Shown here one piece after another: positions 33,694 through 44,900 of a DNA stretch of 64,000 nucleotides. This stretch comes from Limnephilus marmoratus (lineage: Eukaryota > Arthropoda > Insecta > Trichoptera > Limnephilidae): positions 67,265,072 to 67,329,071 of the forward strand of contig OU862907.1 in assembly GCA_917880885.1 (NCBI GenBank). The letters are read 5' to 3'. How positions within the stretch are numbered: position 1 is the stretch's first letter; each line of letters starts with the position of its first letter. The position numbers were made by a program, and so were the translations under genes. The notes under the pieces are model-generated. The model had not been told where the DNA came from and ran no database searches. It saw only the letters and a list, made by a program, of their open reading frames with translations.

Positions 33694-34930
33694 ATCACAA
33701 ACCATGTTACATAAACCCAGCGTAGATGCTAAACTATTTGAAAACAGGGATGTTTTATTGCCGTGACGCGAGCAGGCGGTATAAAGGGGCACAAACCATG
33801 TTACACAAACCTAGCGTAGCCGTTAAACTACTTGAAAACAGGGATGTTTTTTTGCCGTGACGCGAGCAGGCGGTATAAAGGGGCACAAACCATGTTACAC
33901 AAACCTAGCGTAGCCGCTAAACTACTTGAAAACAGGGATGTTTTTATGCCGTGACGCGAGCAGGCGGTATAAAGGGGCACAAACCATGTTACACAAACCT
34001 AGCGTAGCCGCTAAACTACTTGAAAACGTAGGCTGTTTTTTTAAATTGATGCGAGCAGGCGGTATAAAGGGGCACAAACCATGTTACACAAACCTAGCGT
34101 AGCCGCTAAACTACTTGAAAACGTAGGCTGTTTTTTTAAATTGATGCGAGCAGGCGGTATAAAGGGGCACAAACCATGTTACACAAACCTAGCGTAGCCG
34201 CTAAACTACTTGAAAACGTAGGCTGTTTTTTTAAATTGACGCGAGCAGGCGGTATAAAGGGGCACAAACCATGTTACACAAACCTAGCGTTAGGTTAGGT
34301 TAGGTTAGGTTAGGTTAGGGACGTGAGCAGGCGGTATAAAGGGGCACAAACCATGTTACACAAACCTAGCGTTAGGTTAGGTTAGGTTAGGTTAGGTTAG
34401 GGACGTGAGCAGGCGGTATAAAGGGGCACAAACCATGTTACACAAACCTTGCGTAGCCGTTAAACTACTTGAAAACAGGGATGTTTTTATGCCGTGACGC
34501 GAGCAGGCGGTATAAAGGGGCACAAACCATGTTACACAAACCTAGCGTAGCCGCTAAACTACTTGAAAACGTAGGCTGTTTTTTTAAATTGATGCGAGCA
34601 GGCGGTATAAAGGGGCACAAACCATGTTACACAAACCTAGCGTAGCCGCTAAACTACTTGAAAACGTAGGCTGTTTTTTTAAATTGACGCGAGCAGGCGG
34701 TATAAAGGGGCACAAACCATGTTACACAAACCTAGCGTTAGGTTAGGTTAGGTTAGGGACGTGAGCAGGCGGTATAAAGGGGCACAAACCATGTTACACA
34801 AACCTCGCGTAGCCGTTAAACTACTTGAAAACAGGGATGTTTTTTAAAATTGACGCGAGCAGGCGGTATAAAGGGGTACAAACCATGTTACACAAACCTA
34901 GCGTTAGGTTAGGTTTGGTTACGCATTTTT
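33694..34930. repeat. ~94-bp satellite array with TTAGG-containing variants
   Basis: About 14 units start ACAAACCATGTTACACAAAC and end GGCGGTATAAAGGGGC. Three variants alternate: A (ACAGGGATG...GCCGTGACG), B (ACGTAGGCTG...AAATTGA) and C (body replaced by TTAGG repeats). By eye the order is A A A B B B C C A B B C A C. Lengths are 94, 95 and about 82 bp for A, B and the six-repeat C. Confidence 0.85.
34291..34321. repeat. (TTAGG)6 interstitial telomere-type repeat
   Basis: Six perfect TTAGG units; the same again at 34373-34402. Four units lie at 34738-34757 and two plus a degenerate unit near 34904. Confidence 0.85.
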
Positions 34931-35094
34931 ACGATTACGAATTTTCATACTTTTGGTTTAAGAATACGGCCGTTGAGATAGTTGTAATTCATAAATATAG
35001 GGATAAATATTTTTGAGAGCTGGTAACACTGCTGGCACATGTTTTCGTAGATTTCTTGTTTATCTATGATTTTGTACTGAATGAGTCAAATTCA

Positions 35095-35440
35095 GCTACC
35101 GAATTGAATATTTTCTTGTTTGTGTGTATTGAAAATTTTAAAGTCGTGTAATTCAGTTAATATTGCTTGCCGCCGCCTAATTCTTTCAGATTCGGATTCC
35201 TCGGCCCAAAGTTAGTATAAAAATAACTATTAGTTTGATTTTGTAGGAATCAGAATACTTCCAAAATGACTATTTTCCTGTACGCGTATAAAAATTTTTA
35301 AAGTCGTGTAACTCAGTTAATATTGCTTTCCGCCGCCTAATTCTTTCAGATTCGGTTTTTCCGGCCCATAATTAGTATAAAAATAACTAGTTTTATTTTT
35401 TAGGAATTTCCCCCAAAAACCGAATTTATTCCAAAGTTTT
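35095..35440. repeat. right arm of the large satellite-bearing inverted repeat
   Basis: Inverted copy of 33185-33525, again with two internal copies of the CCTAATTCTTTCAGATTCGG unit. Lies about 90 bp upstream of the gene 2 promoter. Confidence 0.75.
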
Positions 35441-35531
35441 CTTGATTCTTAATGATTTTTTTAAAATGAAGTAAAAATGTTATTGAAAAATTGTTAAAAT
35501 ACAACAATATCAGTCACATTTTGTTAGCGGA

Positions 35532-35773
35532 CTATATAAAACGGCAACATTGGAAGTACATTCTGAACTCGAACTTTTTTCTAATTTCTGTAATTTCTAT
35601 GGAATAATTCTCTTTTGCTGCTGTCACTTTTCTTGTTGGTTAACCATTTTGGCTTTACTCGTTTCGTCGATTTGTACACCTTGAACGAGAACAATTCATC
35701 CATCTCTCAAGAAAGAAATCCTCCAACTTACAAATTTAAAGTTTAACACAACTACCTGAACCTACGTAAAAGT
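35532..35773 (+). promoter_or_regulatory. TATA promoter and 5' UTR of zinc-finger gene 2
   Basis: CTATATAAAACGGC at 35532 and the following 240 bp are almost identical to 22318-22559. Homology to gene 1 starts exactly at this TATA block and not upstream. Confidence 0.65.
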
Positions 35774-35909
35774 ATGAATCCCACCGCCATCAAGTTAGAA
35801 CCAGGCACAAGTGCGGAAGAGAGTGTTGCTGTGATACTTACGGAAATAGAAATAGAGTGTCCTTTTATCAAAAAGGAATGTCCAAAATCCATTTCCGAAA
35901 ACATTTCAG
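35774..35909 (+). CDS. gene 2 exon 1: start codon and module 1
   Basis: Begins MNPTAIKLEPG; 136 nt ending TCAG/GTATTT, phase 1. Differs from gene 1 exon 1 at about four residues. Confidence 0.77.
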
Positions 35910-38900
35910 GTATTTCGTTATTCTTTTTTTGGTACATAACTTGTGATGCAGGCGTAAAATGCAAACGAAATAATTTATAAAACCGCACGTTTTCGTTTGG
36001 CTGCTAAGACTTGCTCATACCTAGCTAGGTATATATCGATATTATAGAAACAAACAGGGGTGAAATGCAGATCCGGGCACAGTTTGGAAATTTAATAAAA
36101 AGGCACTTTCTAGATGAGAAAAGTGTGGAGAAGTTGAATAAAAAAGAAATAAAGGTGCGCTCGGCAAAATTGAGGGAGATACAGCTGTTTAAAGTATCAA
36201 TAATATGTCACTTCATGAACCGATACTGTCCGCCATTTGACACTAATTTGTTGGTAAGTTGGTATCCCTGACTTGACAAAAGCAAGAGCCTAGATACGAT
36301 TGTAGGGGATAAATAATAAGGCGCGTAGGTACTGGAATGGAGACAAATTGCGTGTAAACGGCGCTTTAGTATACATCGCATTTTTTGTTTTTTTTTTTTA
36401 TTTTTTATTTGCAGTTGCAACTATGCGTCTGTTAGAGATTGATGCGTTATGCAAAAATAATGAAAAACTGTTGTGTAAATTGCGTGAGTGGAAATTAATA
36501 CCTATAAATTTTATTGATTGTACGCCAGAATCACAAACCATGTTACACAAACCTAGCGTAGCCGCTAAACTACTTGAAAACTGGGATGTTTTTTTGCCGT
36601 GACGCGAGTCGGCGCTACGAAGGGGCACTTTCTTTTCTATCACAAACCATGTTACACAAACCTAGCGTAGCCGCTAAACTACTTGAAAACTGGGATGTTT
36701 TTTTGCCGTGACGCGAGTAGGCGTTATAAAGGGGCACTTTCTTTTGAATCACAAACCATAATTACACAAACCTAGCGTATTTGATGTTTTAAATAATTTA
36801 TAAATAAAGATTATTGAAAAACATTACAGCTTATTATTTATTCATTATTATTCATTATTTTTACAAAAAAAAATTTTTAGAGGTATTTTCAAGTAATTTG
36901 CCGGTTTCTAGGGGTTTTTGAGTTTAGTTTAGGGATAAATATTTTTGGGAGTTGGCAACACTGACTTTCTTTTCTTAGGTTAGTATGATGTTTTTTGCCG
37001 TGACGCGAGTAGGCGCTACGAAGGGGCACTTTCTTTTCTATCACAAACCATGTTACACAAACCTAGCGTAGCCGCTAAACTACTTGAAAACTGGGATGTT
37101 TTTTTGCCGTGACGCGAGTAGGCGCTACGAAGGGGGCACCTTTTTTTTCTATCACAAACCATGTTACACAAACCTAGCGTAGCCGCTAAACTACTTGAAA
37201 ACTGGGATGTTTTTTTGCCGTGACGCGAGTAGGCGCTACGAAGGGGGCACTTTCTTTTCTATCACAAACCATGTTACACAAACCTAGCGTAGCCGCTAAA
37301 CTACTTGAAAACTGGGATGTTTTTTTTCCGTGACGCGAGTAGGCGTTATAAAGGGGCACTTTCTTTTGAATCACAAACCATAATTACACAAACCTAGCGT
37401 ATTTGATGTTTTAAATAATTTATAAATAAAGATTATTGAAAAACATTACAGCTTATTATTTATTAATTATTATTCATTATTTTTACAAAAAAAAATTTTT
37501 AGGGGTATTTTCAAGTAATTTGCCGGTTTCTAGGGGTTTTTGAGTTTAGTTTAGGGATAAATATTTTTGGGAGTTGGCAACACTGACTTTCTTTTCTTAG
37601 GTTAGTATGACTAGTTTATTTATAAAATGGCGGGCGTACTGACAGAATCGGTTTGTGAAGTGAAATTTTACTTAACGTAATTGAAAATTAATTACTTATT
37701 CAATTTTTTTTTTATTGCTTTCCGCACTTTTTTTCACCTTCTAGATTAATGTTCTCAACTTAAAACGCGCTGAAAACATGGTTTTTTGCCAATAAAAGCT
37801 GTGCCCGGATCTGCATTCCTCCCACAAACAGTACATTTGTTACAGTGATGAGACAATTAACAGATATTAAATAATATTTTATGGTGGGTACTTATGGGTA
37901 TGTTTCTTTCTTATCTATTATTTGTGGTATGTATATTTAGTAATTACCGGGTGATGTGCGTAGTGTGAAGGCGTGTGTTTACGTGTGAGTACAAAGGCGG
38001 ATCCAGGATTTTTTTCTGGGAGGGCACAAGGGGCGGACGGCCAAAAAAATTAACAATTAGGCCACGTCCGGATAGGCAGGCGGCTTGCTTAGCGCCTAGA
38101 GCCTAGCGAGTCACCTAGCGAGTAGCTTAGGAAAACAAACGTTCTAGAATTTTCACGACCGGCCGCACTGCGCGCTTGGTGCCTAGAGAGTCGCCTAGCG
38201 TCTATCGAAGTAAACCAACGTGTTGGTTTTTTGCCACTAGGCGCTAGGCATTTTAGAAGTAAAAAATGTATGAAATATTAATTGCATCAGTTTTAAAAAG
38301 AGAACCTTGTCTATGATGTTGAATCCAGCTAATAAAAAAGCTCCATATAAATGCAAATTATAGGAAGAGGTAGCAATCGAAGTAGAAAAAGATGATTTGT
38401 ACTGAAAAGTGATTTATTTATGATGAGATTTTTTTTTACATTGAGAAGTTAATTATGCTTATGAATTTTCGTTATTTGTTTTTTGGGGTGTTATGCCGTG
38501 TTGCAGCTCATCTGCCCTGATGATGGACACTGTAACGCTGCCCGAAAAGTTGACTAAAGAAGGAGATGGCGTAACACGGCATAACACCCCAAAAACAAAT
38601 AACGAAAATACTTTTGGCCGTGAAAATCCAAAAACATACATGGTTATGAATGTATATTACGGTTATGGCGTTGGATTATGTTTTCAGGCAATGAATTGTT
38701 CTGCCAGGTAATCAATCCAATTCCGTTGAAATAATTCAACAAAATTTCTCTGGTTTGTAATGCACTGTTTAAAAATCTACATCGTTTATACAGAACATTT
38801 AACTCCCCATGGCTTGACCGTGACTTATTTATGCCATGAACCCAACATGATGGATAAGACCGTGAAATGGAATATTTTAAAATATGAATTTTCTGTAAGT

Positions 38901-41900
38901 AGCAGTTTTAGAACTATTTTTGAAAGTGACATCTCGTCAACGTGCCGACAAGCAAATGACAAAGGCACCTAGCGACCCACCACACAAACCACCTTCAGTG
39001 CGGCCACCATGTATCCTAGCAAGTAGCCAGAGTGCAAGCCACTAGGCTCTAGGCGCTAAGCCAGCCACCTGCCTGTGCGTTCGTAGCCTTACTGTTACAA
39101 ATAAACTTGAAGTATCGATACTCCAAGTTTATTTCTACAAGTTCAAGTATGTATATGAAGGTTTATGAAAGTGTCAAAACAATAGAAAAATTAAACGTTT
39201 AATAAAGACAGTTTTCTGTACTGTGATGGAATCTCCATAGTATACAAAAATACCTTCTGGGGGGGGCACGTGCTCCCGTGCCCCCCCCCCCCCCTAAATC
39301 CACCCCTGTGTGAGTATATTTGTAGTTGTGAGAAGCCGTGGGATATTTACATATAAAAATATAAAAATCAAACACAAACAATTTACATATCACAAAAACT
39401 AATAATAAAAACAATTTAAAAAAAACCCTACTCATATTCGTCAGAACTTTTATTCAAACAATTTAAGGTCAGAAAATTAAGTGCATTATACTTTTATCAT
39501 GCAACATTACAAATTTATAAAGATAATATTAAAAATCAAGTTGCACCATTTAAAAATAACAGAAGTCTTAGACAAAGATCAATACTTCCCACTCCAAAAT
39601 GTAAAAAAAAAATTGGACAATTGAGTCATAAATATCTCGGAGCAAAATTTTTTAATTCATTACCAGAAAAAATTAGAAACATGAATACCAATATAAAAAT
39701 TTTTAAAACTCACCTTAAAAATTATACTGAAAACTTAAACTGAATGATATAAAAAAAGCAATACAATAACACCCCCCCATACACACAAGCCTTGCTTAAT
39801 TATGGGGGTACATCAAATATATCTACTTTGTAATTAATTACTGTATAAAATTTATTTGTAATTTATGTACCTTCTATTACTAATAAAAAAAAAAATTTAA
39901 GCATATTGGACAGTTTTAATCATTGAAATGATGTTCTTTTTTAATTTGGGATTTTTAATTTAACATGTCTCGTTTCACAGTGACTCGGAGAAAACGTCGA
40001 TGTTAGAGTTTAGGCGAATATTATTGCACGTGTTTAATTGGCGAATTAGTTGCTGCATTTGTTTTATTTTTTTATTAAGCGTACGGAATAATGCTGTGTG
40101 GTGTGTTAAAATTAAATCTTAAGGGTACGTCAAAATAAATTACCGGAAAAAGTTCGGTACAGTCGATTTTATTATTTAAAATTCTGTGTGTTAATATTAA
40201 ACAAACTATTGCTCGCCTTCGCTGCAAAGTTTGAAATGTGCATTCAAATTTATTGTTGAATTTGAAGGTAAGATATTTTATACATTTGTTTTAAATATGT
40301 TCTATGCAATCTATGTATACTTTGGTCTGCGGGTTCCAAATTGGCGAGGCATATTCCAGTATACTTCCGAATAATGCAAAATATAACAATAACACTGTAC
40401 TGGATACCTTACTTACGAAGAACAAAACCAAGTATTTTATATGACCTAAGAACGATTGATTCTATGTGCTTTAAATGAACTAGAAAAGGTAGATTCCGGT
40501 CGAGCATTCCACACACACAGCGTTTTTCACAAAAAGATTAGCCTATGAAATGATCCGTTCTAATGAAGTCGACATTTACTTTGAACGGTTTAGAGGCGCA
40601 ATCTCAATTCGACCTTGAGCAAGTATTTACGATGACATTTTGCCAATTTTGGACAGTCAAGTAGCCAAGAGTCAAACAACGTAACAATCATCTCGTATAG
40701 TGTAAGTATCTGATGTTAATGAGGTTTTTCCGTTCTCAGATGAAGTCAGTACAACGGAGAATCCACATCTAGATGGAGTTACCATCAAAGTAGAACCAGG
40801 GACTAAAGAAGGAGATGAAATTGAAATTTCGTTTACAGAAATCGGCATCGAAGTGACAGACATTAAAAAGGAAGGCTTGGAGAACTCCCGGAGAATTATC
40901 CAAACTGCGGGTAAACATTATTCTTACAAACGAACTCACCTATACCCTCTACCGCACTCTTCAAACAAAATGTACACCGTAATATGAAGAGTTTTTAAGT
41001 TGGCCTTTCCTTCCCCGTGAATGTTGTTTTATTTGTGGACCAAGCATTTAACGCCCTGCGATGGGTCGGTGGTGAGAAACATTTCAAGAACTTTTTTTTT
41101 TCGTTAACTCTACAAATTAGCTCATCGCATGCACTACTGAAATAAACTACGCAAGTTTCAATAACATTACTTAAATCCTTCAACAGCTGTTCTAGCAATA
41201 ATAATAATAATAATAATAACGTTGTATTTATATAGCGCAGTTTTGTGTCATTTCACTTCAAGTGAACTTAACTATAATAAATTTAAAAATAATCCTACAG
41301 TGCTCCTTATAATATTGAGAAAATAATGAAATAATATACAGTATTTACAAAACAATGACAAGATAACAAAATTAACAAAAATACAGTGCTGTTGTAGCAC
41401 ACACAGGACAATAAATAATAATAGACAATAACGGTGCTATTGTAACCCAGGACAAAACAAGAACTTTAAAACTAAAATATAATATACTAACCGAAGGCAG
41501 TTTGCGTTCAGAAATGAGAAATATTCTGGCAAAAATTCGGATATTAAACATAAAAATACAATTAGTAGGAAACCGAAACCAAACAATTACGGAAAACTTG
41601 AGAAAATGGCTTATTATTATTACGTATATTGAAAAGATGTTAGGATTCATGAATGGTATGATTTTTTAAATAATTTTGTTTTTAAAGCCCGTTTAAATTC
41701 AGCCAAATTCTGGATATTAGTAAGAGCTTAGTCGGTGTACACGGTAATATCACGGTGTCCGGAAACTTGTAGTACAAGCGGAAAACTGGTGAACCTACAT
41801 CACATAGAGAACCCAAATAAACATAAAGATTTTCAATTTAAGCATTTTTACATTTAAAATAAAAAAATAATAATAATATTTCGGCTACTTTAGGGTTAAA

Positions 41901-44900
41901 ATTTCTTCCAATACGTGGAAATGTCATGATGATAGAGCGAAGATGCTACTGTAAAATTATTTATAAGCTGCTATTAATCTCTTTTCGTGTCCATAGTTTA
42001 TTTTTTTTCATCCCACTAATTTATTCTTCCATCTCTTCTAAAATTTCACTTCTTCTAAGCATTACAATATGGTTAAATTAATTTTGATGTGTAGCAGCCC
42101 GTCATCTTGAAACCAACGGCGTGCAATAATGTACTCGACTTGAAAGTATTACTAACGATTTTCGGCGATATACTCGCTACTTGACTTGGTACTGGACCAA
42201 TTCGAACAAGCCTTGTGAGAGAAAATATTAAAGCGTTCTACAGACCTTCAGTTTTAACTGTACAGTTTAACTGTACAGTCGAACTGTACAGATAAATCGT
42301 TAGGTGTGTAGGACAAAAGTTGAACTGTACCGTATAACTGAGATCTAATCAAAATACGAATAGATAAATCTGTACAGTTAAAACTGTACAGTTAAAAATG
42401 ACAGTGTGTAGTCGAAAACTGTACAGTTTCGTCAGTTTTGTCTCAGTTTCTTTTAATACACTCATTAAATTGATAGAAATTTCTCTTTTAACACAAATAA
42501 TTAATTTAATTTTAATTTCTCTTTTATTTTGCAATCCGTCTGTTAAGATGGGAGAATCTATCAAACGGACCGCCCGTTTCTGCACAGAGTCGAGGGTATT
42601 TTTCAGGTATTTTGGTCTGGAACCAGAGTCAAATTCAACCGTGGGGCGCACTTGTGATTTGTACAGGGTTAGCAGTTGTGTACTATTAAAGTATCTGCGG
42701 GCCCTGTACAGTACGCTTAGTTTTGGGAGGCTAACTTTACTCTGGCTTCGATGAAGCCCCCATACCTGAGCTGGTCACTTAGGGTTACACCAAGCATATC
42801 AATGGAGGGCCTGTTCGGAAGATTATATATCGATTGATTGTCAGATGATTTGTCAGATCCTATAAAAAGTCGACTACCTAGAGTACAAGATGGCTTCCAG
42901 TTAAAAACGTGTTTCCGCTACTATTATCTTAGCCTCCTGCAAATGTTTTATCTAAAAAACAACATTTACGCAAAAAATCGTAAGGTTGGGGCTTAGACAA
43001 CCACTTTTCTTCGGCTGAAGGTGTAAAACTTTTTTCGTGTGTTTTTGTATAGGTATGATTGTTACATACTTAATTAGTTAATTATTGCGGACATCAAACA
43101 AAAAGAGGTATACCTACCTACCTACCAATTTTTGTTAAGTTATTTCACCATTTGAAAATAAACGTGATGCTAAATGATATTACACGGCGACCCGACGTTC
43201 ATCTTTGGTGCTGCGGTGTGGAGGGTCTTTTAAGTAAAGGAAGGAGAGGAAGTTCTGGGAACGAAAACGTGGGTAGGAATCTGAGAGTCAGTGTATCCAG
43301 GAGTGAAGGACGTATGAATTCATTCCTCCCACGGCGGTGCAAGGCAATGTTCCGAAAGACGACGTCTGAAGAAGTCAAAGGGACTCCCTCAACCACTCTC
43401 TCCCGATCCAGCCTGCCATGCAGCTGGTGGGCAGACATATCCGCCGCCAACACTCGGACAAACCTTACTTATGAACCCGGGCACCCCTGCTAAGTTACCA
43501 AACGTAGCGAACCACTTGGGGTGACCTACGGCAGAGGTGTTGGTTATCCAATAAATGGTTGGTTGTCCAATAAATAATGGTCGCCGCGACAACCATTTAT
43601 TGGGCAACCAACACTTCAGCCGTAGGTCACACCAAGTGGTTCGCTACGTTTGATGACTTAGAAGGGGTGTCCGGGTTCATGGGGTGAGGTTTGTCAAGGT
43701 CTTCGCGACCGATATGTCCACCTACCTGTTGCATGGCGGGACGGATCAAAAGAGAGGTATGATGACCTCTCCAGCCAGAATGACTTGACCTATCTCCTCG
43801 CACCGCAGTTGAAGGGATGGGTTCATACGTCTGTCACTCATGGACACATTGCCCCCAGATTCCAACACACCCCTCATACATATTTCCTTCCCAGAACTTC
43901 TTCTTCTTTCCTAAAAAAAACCATAGCATCCTTTCACGCGACATATGCACTGGGTGAAATTATTTTCCCCAGGAGCTCCTGTGTGGAATTAATGTTAAAA
44001 AATTGCAAACATACTTTGCACCATATCTGCATTTTGACAGTTGAAGTAATTTGTGATGTACATTGCAAAATCTCAGAGCCTTAACGGGTCTACCAAATAT
44101 AACAACTATCATCTTGTTTTTATTTATTTATTTGACCGTCTAGGTAAGGAATGGGGGTATAAGGCGTAAACAGTGCATTTGTGAACATATTTTTACAACC
44201 AATCTGGTAGGCGGGAATGGGTACCGCCGCCCTGGGAACCATTTATTGGATGATCAAGGCCTCTGCCACAGGTCACCCCAAGTGGTTCGCTACGTTTGGT
44301 GACTTGGCAGGAGTGCCCGGGTTCTTGGGGTATGTTTTTCCAGGTCTTGGTGGCGAGTGCGTCTCTCCACCTTTTGCGTGGCGGGCCGGATTGGGAGATG
44401 CTGGTTGAGGGAGACTCTTTACAACTGGTTACCGCTGTCCAGGTCGCTCGGTAGTACAGGGGCCCGACCCTCAGGCTCACGACTGAGGGTGGGCTGCCCT
44501 ATCAACGAGTGTAAAAATCCCTACCCTAAGGCAGAGTTTGTGGTCCTGGGGGACTTCAATGTTCTTGGTTGAAGTTCTCAGGATCAACAGACTCGGCTGG
44601 ACGACAGGCGGAATCCTTTGCCCTTTGCCACGGATTGGAGCAAATGGTTCAGGAGCCTACAAAGGTTCCTGATGATTTGAAGCAAAGAATGGACGGTTAC
44701 CTCGAGAGTGTTTTCTCTCAGGGGTAAAAATAATTTCGTTGAATTTAATGTTTCAAAGACCCAATCATGTCTGATTACGTCTAAAATGGTTCGAAATGAA
44801 AATCTAGTCTCCTTCAACTGATATGCTTCTATTGATATGCTTGGTGTAACTCTAAGTGACCAGCTCAGATATGGGGGGTTCTATAGAAGTCAGAGTTGTT

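Noticed and set aside
34290..34930. A true chromosome end
   Set aside because: The TTAGG blocks are at most six units and are embedded in satellite and flanked by unique genes on both sides, so they are interstitial.
33694..34930. CRISPR-like array
   Set aside because: Units are contiguous tandem repeats without unique spacers, in an insect genome.
36065..36271. ORF of 68 aa at the left end of the TIR element as a transposase
   Set aside because: Too short, no DDE/D motif or DNA-binding pattern.
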